A DNA stretch of 64,000 bases from Streptomyces cirratus (GTDB taxonomy: Bacteria > Actinomycetota > Actinomycetes > Streptomycetales > Streptomycetaceae): positions 682,001 through 746,000 of the forward strand of contig NZ_BMVP01000002.1 in the NCBI RefSeq assembly GCF_014650775.1, given 5' to 3'. Positions within the stretch are counted from its first letter, which is position 1, and each line of letters begins with the position of its first letter. Position numbers and translations under genes: made by a program. Under the pieces are notes generated by a model. It worked only from the letters and a program-made list of their open reading frames with translations. It did not search any database and was not told where the DNA came from. Shown here piece by piece: positions 42,010 to 51,013 of this stretch.

Positions 42010-43590
42010 ATGGAGGTATTGCAGCTGGTGGCCCTGGTGGCGGGCAGCGCGGTCGTCGCCGGGGTGGCCCGCCGCACACCGGTGCCCGCGCCGCTGCTGC
42101 TCGTCGCCGCCGGCCTGATCGCCTCGTACGTCCCGGGCGTGCCGTCGTACACCCTCGACCCGCACATCGTGCTGCCCCTGCTGCTGCCGCCCCTGCTGTA
42201 CACGGCCTCCATGGAGAGCTCGTACCTGGACCTGCGGGCCAACGTACGGCCGATCGCGCTGCTGTCCGTGGGGTACGTGATCTTCGCGACGCTCGCCGTG
42301 GGGTACGCGGCCTACGTGCTGGTGCCCGGCCTGACGCCGCCCGTCGCGCTGGTGCTGGGCGCCGTGGTCGCACCGCCGGACGCGGTGGCGGCGACGGCGA
42401 TCGCCCGGAAGCTGGGACTGCCGAACCGGATCACGACCATCCTGCAGGGCGAGTCCCTGGTCAACGACGCCACCGCGATCACCGCCTACAAGGTGGCGCT
42501 GGCCGCCGTCGTCGGCACCGGCGCGGGCTGGGCGGGCGGAATCGCGGAGTTCCTGCTCGCGTCGGTGGGCGGCGTCGGGGTCGGGCTGGTGCTGATGGTG
42601 CCGATCCACCTGCTGCGCAGGCGGCTGCGGGAGCCGCTGCTGCAGAACACCCTGTCCCTGCTGATCCCGTTCGTCGCGTACGCGACGGCCGAGCGGGTGC
42701 ACGCCTCGGGCGTGCTCGCGGTCGTCGTGGTCGCGCTGTACCTCGGGCACCGCAACTGGCAGGTCGACTTCGCGACCCGGCTCCAGGAAGCCGCGGTGTG
42801 GAAGGTGGTCTCCTTCGTGCTGGAGTCGGTCGTCTTCGCGCTGATCGGCCTCCAGCTGCCGGTGGTCCTCAAGGGACTGGCCGAGTACGAGGGCCCGCGC
42901 GCGGCCTGGTACGCGCTGGCGGTCTTCCTGGCCGTGGTGGTGTCGCGGTTCGTCTGGGTGTTCCCGGCGACGTTCCTGCCGAGGGTGCTGTCCGAGCGGA
43001 TCCGCAGGCGGGAACCGGAGACGAACTGGAAGGCGCCGGTCATCGTGGGCTGGGCCGGGATGCGCGGGGTGGTCTCGCTGGCCATCGCGTTCTCCGTGCC
43101 GATGAACGTGCCGCACCGGAACCTGATCCTGTTCCTGACCTTCACCACCGTCATCGCGACGCTGGTGGTGCAGGGCCTGACCCTGCCGCCGCTGATCCGG
43201 CTGCTGCGGCTGCCGCCGCGCGACGTCCAGGCGGAGACGCTGGCGGAGGCCCAGGCGCAGAGCGAGGCCTCGCGGGCGGCGGAGGACCGGCTGGACGAAC
43301 TGCTGGCCGAGCCGCGCAACGCCCTGCCGGGGCCGCTGGCGGACCGGCTGCGGACGGTGATGGAGCGACGGCGCAACGCGGTGTGGGAGCGGCTCGGCGA
43401 GGTCAACCCCGTCACGGGGGAGTCCGCGGACGACATCTACCGGCGGCTGGCCGGGGAAATGATCGAGGCCGAGCGGGAGGTGTTCGTGGCGCTGCGGGAC
43501 CGGCGGCAGATCGATGACGAGATGCTGCGGGCGCTGCTGCGCCGGCTGGACCTGGAGGAGGCCGCGGCCTACCGGGAGGAGTCGGCCTGA
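42010..43590 (+). CDS. Na+/H+ antiporter (CPA1/NhaP family)
   Basis: A 526-residue antiporter with about 12 membrane helices. The transport-site motif is GAVVAPPDAVAATAIARKLG and the QGESLVNDATAI motif follows, both typical of CPA1 proteins. A cytosolic C-terminal helical tail of about 110 residues (from PPRDVQAETLAEAQAQSE) follows the last helix. It exchanges cytosolic sodium for protons. ATG 42010 has AGGAGGA about ten bases before it. Its 3' end overlaps the converging PLP enzyme gene by 22 bp. Confidence 0.93.
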   Translation: MEVLQLVALVAGSAVVAGVARRTPVPAPLLLVAAGLIASYVPGVPSYTLDPHIVLPLLLPPLLYTASMESSYLDLRANVRPIALLSVGYVIFATLAVGYAAYVLVPGLTPPVALVLGAVVAPPDAVAATAIARKLGLPNRITTILQGESLVNDATAITAYKVALAAVVGTGAGWAGGIAEFLLASVGGVGVGLVLMVPIHLLRRRLREPLLQNTLSLLIPFVAYATAERVHASGVLAVVVVALYLGHRNWQVDFATRLQEAAVWKVVSFVLESVVFALIGLQLPVVLKGLAEYEGPRAAWYALAVFLAVVVSRFVWVFPATFLPRVLSERIRRREPETNWKAPVIVGWAGMRGVVSLAIAFSVPMNVPHRNLILFLTFTTVIATLVVQGLTLPPLIRLLRLPPRDVQAETLAEAQAQSEASRAAEDRLDELLAEPRNALPGPLADRLRTVMERRRNAVWERLGEVNPVTGESADDIYRRLAGEMIEAEREVFVALRDRRQIDDEMLRALLRRLDLEEAAAYREESA

Positions 43591-44522
43591 GGCCGGCCGG
43601 CGCCCTCGCAGGGATCGGGGGCGCCGGTGACGACCGCGGCGAGGGTGGTGCCGCGGCGGAAGGCGCCGGACCCGGTCAGCGCGGCCAGGGCCCAGAGCAG
43701 CTTCGCCACGTAGACCCGCTCGACGGGGATGCCGTGCCGCGCCTCGAACCCGGCGGCGAAGGCCTCCAGCTCGGCCGGGATCCGGGCGTAGCCGCCGTGG
43801 TGGAACCCCTCGGCCAGCGTCCAGTCGCCCGCCGGGCCGCCGAAGGCCTGCCGCTGGAGGGAACGTATCTCCGCTTCCAGGAAGCCGCCCGCCAGCACCG
43901 GGACGCCGACGGCCCGCTGACCGGGCCCGAGCCCCGCCGCCAGGCCGGCCAGGGTGCCGCCCGTCCCGCAGGCGACGGCGACGACGTCGGCCGCCCCGCG
44001 CAGCTCGCGGCCCAGTTCGGCGCAGCCGTGCAGGGCGAGGGCGTTGCTGCCGCCTTCCGGGATCACGTACGCGTCGGCAGCGCCGACCGCGGCGAGCAAC
44101 CCGGCCAGCACCTCCGGCTCGGCCTTGCGGCGGTACTCCGAGCGGGACACGAAGTGCAGCCGCATCCCGTCGGCGGCGCAGCGGGCCAGCGAGGCGTTCA
44201 GCGGCCGCCCGGCCAGCTCGTCCCCGCGCACCACCCCGACGGTGGCCATCCCGAGCAACCGCCCGGCGGCGGCGGTGGCCCGCAGATGGTTGGAGTACGC
44301 CCCACCGAAGGTCACCAGCCCGGCACGACCCCGCTCCACGGCGGCCCGCAGATTGGGCGCGAGCTTGCGCCACTTGTTCCCGGGCAGCTCGGGATGCACG
44401 AGGTCGTCCCGCTTGACCACCACCCGAACACCGTGCCGCTCGAACCGCTCGTCGCGGATCTCCTGCAACGGGGACGGCGGGCGCGGCTGCAAGAGCACGT
44501 CGGGGTTCGCGGGACGGTTCAC
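43569..44522 (-). CDS. PLP-dependent ACC deaminase/D-cysteine desulfhydrase family enzyme
   Basis: A 317-residue fold-type II PLP enzyme. The PLP lysine is in LPGNKWRKL, the substrate/phosphate segment is FGGAYSNHLRATAAA, and GTGGTLAGLA is the phosphate cup. The family includes 1-aminocyclopropane-1-carboxylate deaminases and D-cysteine desulfhydrases, which cannot be told apart here. GTG 44522 (MNRPANPDVLL) is used; a second GTG 13 codons upstream is possible. Isolated gene. Confidence 0.88.
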   Translation of the reverse strand: MNRPANPDVLLQPRPPSPLQEIRDERFERHGVRVVVKRDDLVHPELPGNKWRKLAPNLRAAVERGRAGLVTFGGAYSNHLRATAAAGRLLGMATVGVVRGDELAGRPLNASLARCAADGMRLHFVSRSEYRRKAEPEVLAGLLAAVGAADAYVIPEGGSNALALHGCAELGRELRGAADVVAVACGTGGTLAGLAAGLGPGQRAVGVPVLAGGFLEAEIRSLQRQAFGGPAGDWTLAEGFHHGGYARIPAELEAFAAGFEARHGIPVERVYVAKLLWALAALTGSGAFRRGTTLAAVVTGAPDPCEGAGRPQADSSR

Positions 44523-44625
44523 CCGTCCATTGTGGCGCCGCTCCTGCCGCTGCCGTCGCACGTCAGGGCCCCGCCCACGCCCGCCGGGGCGTATGGGCGG
44601 GGCCGGGGCCGGCTCGCCGGACCGC

Positions 44626-45216
44626 CTACTTGAGCCGGTCCGACACGCGGTCGCGGAACCAGTCCATCGTGAAGCCCTTCGGGTCGATCTTGCCGGGCTG
44701 CCATTCGAGGTGGCCGATCACCGAGCGTTCGCACCAGCCGTGGACCCGGCACACCGCGGCCGCCGCCTTGACCATCGCGTCCAGCTGGACCTGCGGCCAC
44801 GGGTCGTCGCCGGAGCCGAGGTTCTCGCACTCGAAGCCGTAGAAGCAGCGGTTGCCGTCGGTGTCGGCGCGGTGGTCGGGCGGCAGGCGCTTCTCCGCGA
44901 TCACCGCCGCCAGGACGTCGGAGTCGCCCGCGCCCGCATGGTTGGCGCGGCCGTAGCCGACCAGGTGGACGCGGCCGTCCTTGGTGATCACCCCGTGGCA
45001 GAGGGGGCCCGGCAGCTCTTCGTCACCGTCGCGGCAGAGCGAGACGGTGTACGCGGTGCCGTGCGTGACGGTGTGGTGGATCATCACCCCGTGCACCGGA
45101 CCCCAGGGCCCCTTGTGGTTGCGGTTGTGGGTGCGCCAGGCCCCGACCTCCACGACGGTCAGGCCCTCGTCCCGCAGCGCTTCGATGAACCGGTCCGCGG
45201 ACATGGGTGCGGACAT
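44626..45216 (-). CDS. N-acetylmuramoyl-L-alanine amidase-fold protein (amidase_2/PGRP)
   Basis: A 196-residue single-domain amidase_2 protein. The zinc ligands are the His pair region VMIHHTVTHG, a central His (RANHAG) and a C-terminal H-x-x-W segment (IGHLEWQPGKIDPKG) that also supplies the Lys/Asp. There is no signal peptide, transmembrane helix or binding domain, which is unusual for a wall hydrolase. It may work after lysis, be exported otherwise, or act on recycling muropeptides. ATG 45216 has AAGGAGG at good spacing. It is divergent from eshA. Confidence 0.88.
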   Translation of the reverse strand: MSAPMSADRFIEALRDEGLTVVEVGAWRTHNRNHKGPWGPVHGVMIHHTVTHGTAYTVSLCRDGDEELPGPLCHGVITKDGRVHLVGYGRANHAGAGDSDVLAAVIAEKRLPPDHRADTDGNRCFYGFECENLGSGDDPWPQVQLDAMVKAAAAVCRVHGWCERSVIGHLEWQPGKIDPKGFTMDWFRDRVSDRLK

Positions 45217-45417
45217 GGCCGCCTCCTTCGCAGTACGCGCGTGGCGGTCACCTTGCGTGCTCGCCCCGTCACGTACCGGTGTAATGGAAGCGCCCCTTCC
45301 GGGCTAGTGGGTTCGTACGGCGAGCGAGCGGATCCGGCCAGCCCCGCCCCGGCCGCTGCCCCGGCCGCCGCCCCTGACCCGGCGGCCCATGACAGTGCCC
45401 ACCCCACCGACGGAGTA

Positions 45418-45445
45418 GTCCCACCCTTTTGTGTAATGGTCCCAC
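45418..45445. promoter_or_regulatory. direct repeat in the eshA promoter region
   Basis: GTCCCAC occurs at 45418-45424 and 45439-45445, exactly two helical turns apart, about 60 bases before the eshA start. A TGTGTAATGG-like stretch lies between them and a similar GTGTAATGG lies near 45279. A factor could bind here; none is known to me. Confidence 0.35.
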
Positions 45446-45503
45446 TACGGCCCGTGCTGAAAGCTGGACCCGCAGATCCATGGAGTGATCGAAAGGGAAA
45501 CAC

Positions 45504-46916
45504 ATGTCGGTCCAGGCAGGTTCCGAGTCCGAGGCCCAGGCGCAGAGCCCCCAGCGGAGCCTCGGCACCTCGGCCGCGCGGAACTTGGCAACCACGACCA
45601 AGTCCGCGCCGCAGATGCAGGAGATCACCTCACGGTGGCTGCTCAAGACGCTCCCCTGGGTGTCGGTGCAGGGCGGCACGTACCGCGTCAACCGCCGGCT
45701 GAGCTACTCCGTCGGCAACGGCATCGTGGAGTTCATCAAGACCGGCACCCAGGTCCAGGTGATCCCGGCCGAGCTCGGCGAACTCCCGCTGCTGCGCGAC
45801 TACGAGGACCTCGACGTCCTCACCGAACTCGCCGCCCGCTGCCAGCAGGTCGACTTCGCGCCCGGCGAGGAGCTGACCTCCTTCGGCAGCCCCTCCGACA
45901 AGGTCTTCCTCCTCGCCCACGGCCGCATCGAACAGGTCGGCCCCGGCCCCTACGGCGAGGACGCGGTCCTGCGCACCGTCGCCGACGGCGCCTTCTTCGG
46001 CGAGGACGCCCTCGTCGACGAGGAGGCGATCTGGGAGTACACCGCACGGGCGGTCACCTCCGGAACCGCGCTCGTCCTGACCCGCCAGGACTTCCAGCTC
46101 CTCGCCGACCGCGTCGACTCGCTGCGCGCGCACGTCGACACCCAGCGCTCGCTGCCGCCCCAGCGCACCAACAAGTACGGCGAAGCCGCGATCGAGCTCT
46201 CCTCCGGCCACCAGGGCGAAGCCGTCCTCCCCGGCACCTTCGTGGACTACGAGGCGCGCCCGCGCGAGTACGAACTCTCCATCGCACAAACGGTTCTCCG
46301 GGTCCACACGCGCGTCGCCGACCTGTACAACCAGCCGATGAACCAGACCGAGCAGCAGTTGCGGCTCACGGTCGAGGCGCTGCGCGAGCGCCAGGAGCAC
46401 GAGATGGTCAACAACCCGGACTTCGGCCTGCTCCACAACGCCGACTACGACCAGCGCATCCAGCCGCACGACGGCGCGCCCAGCCCGGACGACATGGACC
46501 AGCTGCTCAGCATGCGGCGCGACTCCAACCTCTTCCTCGCCCACCCCAAGGCCATCGCGGCCTTCGGACGCGAGTGCAACAAGCGCGGCCTCTACCCGGA
46601 GGCGGTCGACATCGGCGGCCACCGGATGCCGTCCTGGCGCGGAGTCCCGATCTTCCCGTGCAGCAAGATCCCGATCAGCGACGCCCGTACGACCTCGATC
46701 CTGTGCATGCGTACGGGCGAGGAGGCGTCCGGCGTGATCGGCCTCCACCAGCCGGGCATCCCGGACGAGATCGAGCCGAGCATGTCGGTGCGGTTCATGG
46801 GGATCAGCGAGCAGGCGATCATCTCCTACCTCGTGACCGCGTACTTCTCCGCCGCGGTCCTGGTGCCGGACGCGCTCGGCATCCTGGAGAACGTCGAGAT
46901 CGGCCGCTGGCGCTGA
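45504..46916 (+). CDS. eshA: EshA, family 2B encapsulin shell protein with cyclic-nucleotide-binding-like insertion
   Basis: A 470-residue HK97-fold shell protein of the family 2B encapsulins. An N-terminal arm (1-60) is followed by shell sequence, an inserted cNMP-binding-like domain (about 93-210), and the main shell domain to the C-terminus ([75 protein letters not shown]). In the insertion the phosphate cassette [22 protein letters not shown] lacks the usual Arg before the final Ala-Thr, so nucleotide binding is doubtful. Streptomyces EshA affects aerial growth and antibiotic production. A polyprenyl synthase follows 32 bases downstream. Confidence 0.93.
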   Translation: MSVQAGSESEAQAQSPQRSLGTSAARNLATTTKSAPQMQEITSRWLLKTLPWVSVQGGTYRVNRRLSYSVGNGIVEFIKTGTQVQVIPAELGELPLLRDYEDLDVLTELAARCQQVDFAPGEELTSFGSPSDKVFLLAHGRIEQVGPGPYGEDAVLRTVADGAFFGEDALVDEEAIWEYTARAVTSGTALVLTRQDFQLLADRVDSLRAHVDTQRSLPPQRTNKYGEAAIELSSGHQGEAVLPGTFVDYEARPREYELSIAQTVLRVHTRVADLYNQPMNQTEQQLRLTVEALRERQEHEMVNNPDFGLLHNADYDQRIQPHDGAPSPDDMDQLLSMRRDSNLFLAHPKAIAAFGRECNKRGLYPEAVDIGGHRMPSWRGVPIFPCSKIPISDARTTSILCMRTGEEASGVIGLHQPGIPDEIEPSMSVRFMGISEQAIISYLVTAYFSAAVLVPDALGILENVEIGRWR

Positions 46917-46948
46917 GCCGGCCGGCTCGGGGCACGGCGGGACACGCG

Positions 46949-47998
46949 ATGGCGGCCACCGGTGCGGTCACCACGGGCGAGGGTCAGGAAGCGGCGGCCC
47001 TGCTGGAACGGACGAGGGAAACGGTCAACCCGCGACTGCGCCGGGTGGTCGAGCTCCTGCCCGGTTCCATGCGGCGCGTGGCGATGTACCACTTCGGCTG
47101 GGAGCACGCCGACGGCACCCCCGCCGCGGGCAACCCGGGCAAGGCCATCCGCCCGGCCCTGGTCCTGGCGGCGATGCGGGCGCTGAGCGGGCCGGGCGGC
47201 GATGAGGCGGACGCCGTACGCGCGGCCGTGGCCGTGGAGCTCGCGCACAACTTCACGCTCCTGCACGACGACATCATCGACAAGGACGTCAGGCGGCGCG
47301 GCCGCGCCACGGCCTGGACCGTCTTCGGCACACCGGACGCACTCATCACGGGTGACGCCATGATGGCGCTCGCGCTGAAACAGCTGGCGGAGGACCCGCA
47401 CCCGGCCTCGGCGGCTGCCGCCGCCCGGCTCGCGGCCTGCGTCATCGAGCTGTGCGCCGGGCAGCAGGCGGACTGCGCCTTCGAACAGCGGCCGGACGTC
47501 TCCCTCGACGAGTGCCTGACGATGGCCACCGCCAAGACCGGGGCCCTGTTGGGCTGCGCCTGCGCGCTGGGCGCCCTGTACGCGGGGGCCGGACCGGACG
47601 AGGCCGACGCGATGGACGGCTTCGGCCGGGAGGCGGGGCTCGCCTTCCAGCTGATCGACGACCTGATCGGCATCTGGGGCGACCCGGGGCACACCGGCAA
47701 GCCCGCCGGAGCCGACCTGATCGCCCGCAAGAAGTCCCTCCCGGTCGTGGCCGCCCTCACCTCGGGCACGAAGGCCGGGGCGGAGCTGGCCGAGCTGTAC
47801 GCCGGCCCCATGACCGGGGACGACGTACGAAGGGCCGCCGACGCGGTGGACCGGGCCGGAGCCCGCGACTGGGCGCAGGCCCACGCGGCCGACCGGATGG
47901 GCCGGGCGGTGCAGCAGCTGTCGCGGGCGGTGCCGGACCTCGGGGCGGCGGGCGGCCTGCTGGCGCTGGCGGAGTTCGTCACGCGCCGCACCAGGTGA
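46949..47998 (+). CDS. polyprenyl diphosphate synthase, possible encapsulin cargo
   Basis: A 349-residue trans-isoprenyl diphosphate synthase. The first aspartate motif is HDDIID (D107, D108, D111), the second is FQLIDDLIGIWGD (D237, D238), and the basic substrate motif is GNPGKAIRPAL. F102 five residues before the first motif suggests a short to medium chain product such as FPP or GGPP. It lies 32 bases after eshA and is surely cotranscribed. Family 2B encapsulins are known to be linked to terpenoid and polyprenyl enzymes. Only about 13 residues precede the fold, so the long disordered loading domain seen in some cargos is absent. Confidence 0.9.
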   Translation: MAATGAVTTGEGQEAAALLERTRETVNPRLRRVVELLPGSMRRVAMYHFGWEHADGTPAAGNPGKAIRPALVLAAMRALSGPGGDEADAVRAAVAVELAHNFTLLHDDIIDKDVRRRGRATAWTVFGTPDALITGDAMMALALKQLAEDPHPASAAAAARLAACVIELCAGQQADCAFEQRPDVSLDECLTMATAKTGALLGCACALGALYAGAGPDEADAMDGFGREAGLAFQLIDDLIGIWGDPGHTGKPAGADLIARKKSLPVVAALTSGTKAGAELAELYAGPMTGDDVRRAADAVDRAGARDWAQAHAADRMGRAVQQLSRAVPDLGAAGGLLALAEFVTRRTR

Positions 47999-48038
47999 CG
48001 TCGCCGCACCAGGTGTCTTCGCAGGACCCGCGGGGAGG

Positions 48039-48076
48039 AGGCCTGTTCCGGCACCGCATGGTGCCGGAACAGGCCT
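48039..48076 (+). terminator. eshA-polyprenyl synthase terminator
   Basis: A perfect 17-bp stem (48039-48055 with 48060-48076) with loop GCAT lies 40 bases after the synthase stop. Confidence 0.87.
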
Positions 48077-48143
48077 GTCCGCGTCCGGAGCCCAACTCTA
48101 GGATCGCTCACGGTTGTTGCAACGTGAGTGAGGGGTGGGTTCC

Positions 48144-48746
48144 GTGGTGCTGGAGATACGTAGGGCGGATCAGTCGGACCGGGACGCGGTAACCCGGCTG
48201 CTGGACGAGGCGTTCCGCGACGACCCGGTGAGCAGCTGGGTCTTCCCGGACCCCGAGCACCGGGCGGCGGTGCACGGCAAGTTCCTCGGCGTGTTCGTGG
48301 ACGTGGCGCTGGCGGAGGGCCGCATCGACTACGCGGCCGACGGCTCGGCGGCCGCGCTGTGGCTGCGGGTCCCCGCCGGGAACCACGAGGGGGAGGCCGC
48401 CGGGGACGACGTCCCGGCGAAGATGCGTGCGGTGGCCGACCCGGACAACGAGCGCTGCGAGCTGGTCGGCCGTCTGACGGGCGAGGTGCACCCCACCGCC
48501 GAGGAGCACGAGTACCTCCTGATGATCGCGGTGGCTCCGGGGCGGCAGGGCGAGGGGCTGGGTACCGAACTGATGCGCCCGGTGCTGGAGCGGTGCGACC
48601 GCGAGGCGGTTCCGGCGTACCTGGAGGCCAGCAGCGAGCGCAGCAAGGCGCTGTACGAGCGGCTCGGGTGGCAGTTCACCGGCACCGCGGTGCGGCTGCC
48701 GGACGGACCGCTGATGTGGCCGATGTGGCGCAAGCCGCAGCCGTGA
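48144..48746 (+). CDS. GNAT-family N-acetyltransferase
   Basis: A 200-residue GCN5-like acetyltransferase. The acetyl-CoA motif is YLLMIAVAPGRQGEGLGTELMRPVLERCD, followed by AYLEASSERSKALYERLGWQFTG. This subtype (with MWPMWRKP at the end) resembles uncharacterised Streptomyces acetyltransferases. Start choice is uncertain among GTG 48135, 48144 and 48147; 48144 has GAGG about ten bases upstream. An imperfect inverted repeat CTCACG-N10-CGTGAG (48107-48128) lies just before it. Confidence 0.87.
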   Translation: MVLEIRRADQSDRDAVTRLLDEAFRDDPVSSWVFPDPEHRAAVHGKFLGVFVDVALAEGRIDYAADGSAAALWLRVPAGNHEGEAAGDDVPAKMRAVADPDNERCELVGRLTGEVHPTAEEHEYLLMIAVAPGRQGEGLGTELMRPVLERCDREAVPAYLEASSERSKALYERLGWQFTGTAVRLPDGPLMWPMWRKPQP

Positions 48747-48816
48747 GGCTCCCGCCCCGGCTCCCGGCCCCCGCTCCCGCCCCGCCGGATGCGCCGAACC
48801 GGCCTACCGTGGAGGT

Positions 48817-49020
48817 ATGGCCGGTGATGAGCGACAGCGTGCGGGTGCGGCGGACGCCGCGCAGTCCGGGCACGAGCAGGAGTCGTGCCCGGACTGCGGG
48901 CGCCCCGTGGAGCGGGTGATCGTCGGGCGGCGCAAGTCCCTGGGGATCTTCGTACCGGACTGGGGCCCGGGGCCGTGCCCGGCCCCCGACTGCCCCCGCT
49001 ACCAGGGATCGGCGGGTTAG
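48817..49020 (+). CDS. small zinc-ribbon-like protein
   Basis: A 67-residue protein with C24-P-D-C-G and a second pair C54-x4-C59 (GPCPAPDCPRY), the spacing of a small zinc ribbon. The middle VIVGRRKSLGIFVPDWGPGP is compact and conserved-looking. No function can be assigned. Codon use fits the genome. The only ribosome-site-like sequence, GGAGG, is very close to ATG 48817. It converges with snapalysin, ending 10 bases from its stop. Confidence 0.65.
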   Translation: MAGDERQRAGAADAAQSGHEQESCPDCGRPVERVIVGRRKSLGIFVPDWGPGPCPAPDCPRYQGSAG

Positions 49021-49030
49021 CTCAGCGGGG

Positions 49031-49693
49031 TCAGCTCTTGGTGCCCAGGCCCGAGGCGACGAGGCCGTTCGCCCAGAGCTGGTTCACGCGGGAGCGCTCG
49101 GCGGCGTTCGGGTTCGGGTTGGTGCACGAGGTGCCCGGCCCACCGCCCGACATCAGCTCGCTGCACGGGCCGGAGTAGTGGTCCGGCAGACCCAGCACGT
49201 GCCCGGTCTCGTGCGCCGTGACCCGGGTGGAGTTGTACTGCTGGTTCTGCGCGTAGTCGAGGAAGATGTAGCCGCGGCCGTGGCCGTCGGTGCTCGCGTA
49301 GGAACCCCGTGAGTCGTTGCCCTCGTAGTACGAGAAGTTGCCGCCCGAGGACACCTCCTGGAGCTTGACGTTGGACACCGAGCCGTTCCAGATCTGCGTG
49401 GAGCGGGCTATCACGGTGCGGAAGCTCGGCGCGTTGCGGGTGTTGTAGGTGACGGTCACGGCCATCAGGCCGGGGTTCGCGGCGCGCTGCTCGGCCACCG
49501 AGCGCTGCACGGCCTCGAAGAAGGCCCGGTTGGCGGCCTGGTTCTCCGGCGAGCGCTCGTACGCGGCGTAGCTCGCGGCGTTGCCGGACGGGGCGGGGGC
49601 GGCGTTGGCGGTGGGGGCGATGCCGGCCAGGGCGGCGGCGAGAACGAGACCTACGGTGGCGGCGGCCGGAACGGCCGTGCGGGAGTGGCGCAT
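49031..49693 (-). CDS. snpA: snapalysin (extracellular small neutral protease, M7)
   Basis: A 220-residue secreted zinc protease. A signal peptide (RHSR, hydrophobic core, cleavage near PTANAAPA, about residue 31) and a short propeptide precede the mature domain. The zinc site is H161-E162-x2-H165-x5-D171 ([11 protein letters not shown]), the M7 variant with Asp as third ligand. C177 and C190 probably form the family disulfide. It digests milk-type proteins outside the cell. It is divergent from its LysR-type regulator gene. Confidence 0.95.
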   Translation of the reverse strand: MRHSRTAVPAAATVGLVLAAALAGIAPTANAAPAPSGNAASYAAYERSPENQAANRAFFEAVQRSVAEQRAANPGLMAVTVTYNTRNAPSFRTVIARSTQIWNGSVSNVKLQEVSSGGNFSYYEGNDSRGSYASTDGHGRGYIFLDYAQNQQYNSTRVTAHETGHVLGLPDHYSGPCSELMSGGGPGTSCTNPNPNAAERSRVNQLWANGLVASGLGTKS

Positions 49694-49785
49694 GTGGGGG
49701 AGCTCCTACTCATCCGGTGTGGGGGGTGGGTCGTTCGGTACCGGAGTCTGCGGGAGCGTCACCGCTCGGCGGATGATGTCAGCCA

Positions 49786-49806
49786 CCGATAACACCGGGC
49801 TATCGG
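49786..49806. promoter_or_regulatory. LysR-type operator between snpA and snpR
   Basis: CCGATA-N9-TATCGG contains the T-N11-A signature of LysR regulators. It is centred about 105 bases from each of the two divergent starts. Confidence 0.65.
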
Positions 49807-49901
49807 CTGGTTTTGCGCAGGCCAACTTCCGGGAAATTGGCCGGATTCGAGGGGATACCGGTGGCTGGTGCGGCCGACCTGGGCCGTCCTACCCTCTGGT
49901 C

Positions 49902-50834
49902 ATGGAGCTTGAGGTCAGGCATCTGCGCGCACTGTGCGCCATCGCCGACGCCGGCAGCCTGCACAAGGCGGCGCGGCAGCTCGGCGTGAGCCAGCCCTCC
50001 CTGACCACCCAGCTCCGCCGGATCGAACGGGCCCTGGAGGGCGAGCTGTTCCTCCGCGAACGGACCGGCTGCCGGCCCACGCCGTTCGGGCGCACGGTAC
50101 TGGGGCGGGCGCGCCCGCTGCTGGCCGAGATGGCCGCCCTGGTGGCGGACGCCCGCGCGGTGGCCCGCGGACCCCGCCTGCGGATCGGCTCCACGGCCAG
50201 CCGGGCCCTGCCCGGGTGGCTGCGCAGACTGCACCGCCGCTCGCCGGAGACGGAGACCTCGCTGGTGGTCGACGTATCGGCCAACGCCCTGCTGCGGATG
50301 GTGGACGCGGGGCAGTTGGACGTGGCGTTCGTGCACGAGGTCGAGGGATGCCCGCTGCGGGTGCCGCCCGGGCTGGAACTGCGCGTGCTGATGGAGCGGG
50401 AGCCGCAGTTCGTGTCCATGTCCCGGAACCACCCCGCGGCGCGGCGGCCGGTGGTGGAGTTACGGGAACTCGCCGCCGATCGCTGGACGGTCGACCCGTC
50501 GGTGGACGGCGAGTGGGACGGCTTGCGGCGGGTCTTCGCCGGCGCCGGGGTGGACCCGCCGGTGTTGCACGCCGATTACCACACCGCGACCTCGCTGATC
50601 GTCTCCGGCGAGGCCGTCGCCCCCTGCCAGCCGACCTCCGGCCCCCGTGACGACATGGCGATCCGGCCGCTCTCGGGCGACCCGCTCGCCGTACGCCTGC
50701 TGCTGGCGAGCCGGCCGGGCGCGCACGCGGAGGTGTACGAGGACCTTCGCGCCGCCTATCGAGAGGCGGCCCTGCGCACCGCGCCGTACCGGGCGTGGCT
50801 GCACCACCACGCGAGCCCGCTGCTGGCCGCGTAG
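49902..50834 (+). CDS. snpR: LysR-family activator of snapalysin
   Basis: A 310-residue LysR-type regulator. The N-terminal helix-turn-helix is LHKAARQLGVSQPSLTTQLRRIERALEGELFLR, followed by the periplasmic-binding-like effector domain. Divergent LysR genes activate snpA in S. lividans and S. coelicolor, and a LysR-type box lies in the intergenic region. Leu187 is encoded by TTA (50460-50462), so translation should depend on the bldA tRNA. This would place protease production under developmental control. Confidence 0.92.
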   Translation: MELEVRHLRALCAIADAGSLHKAARQLGVSQPSLTTQLRRIERALEGELFLRERTGCRPTPFGRTVLGRARPLLAEMAALVADARAVARGPRLRIGSTASRALPGWLRRLHRRSPETETSLVVDVSANALLRMVDAGQLDVAFVHEVEGCPLRVPPGLELRVLMEREPQFVSMSRNHPAARRPVVELRELAADRWTVDPSVDGEWDGLRRVFAGAGVDPPVLHADYHTATSLIVSGEAVAPCQPTSGPRDDMAIRPLSGDPLAVRLLLASRPGAHAEVYEDLRAAYREAALRTAPYRAWLHHHASPLLAA

Positions 50835-50916
50835 GCCCGTTCCTTCCCGCGTCCCCGGACACCGTCCGGTCCCCGGGCTGCCCGCGCGCGTGTCGGCGTA
50901 CCGGCGTGTCGGCCGC

Positions 50917-50964
50917 TTGACTTCCCCGATCCGCGATATATCGTGTTCCCAGAAGACGCGATAT
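50917..50964 (+). promoter_or_regulatory. promoter/operator of the DUF4097-padR operon
   Basis: TTGACT (50917-50922) is followed by the perfect palindrome CGATATATCG (50934-50943). A related GCGATATGTTGCG follows, so GCGATAT recurs after 25 bp (50933 and 50958). The AT-rich palindrome covers the expected -10 region and suits autoregulation by the PadR protein. Confidence 0.6.
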
Positions 50965-51013
50965 GTTGCGAGCGTCGAGCACCGTTCGTGCGCCCACGAG
51001 GAGGATCAGAACC

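Noticed and set aside
41690..44373. 895-codon minus-strand frame opposite the Na+/H+ antiporter
   Set aside because: Only its last 86 codons (UBP zinc finger) have protein character; the rest is the shadow of the antiporter gene.
48107..48128. Inverted repeat CTCACG-N10-CGTGAG as a defined operator
   Set aside because: The inner parts do not pair, no regulator is adjacent, and the arms are short; mentioned only in the acetyltransferase entry.
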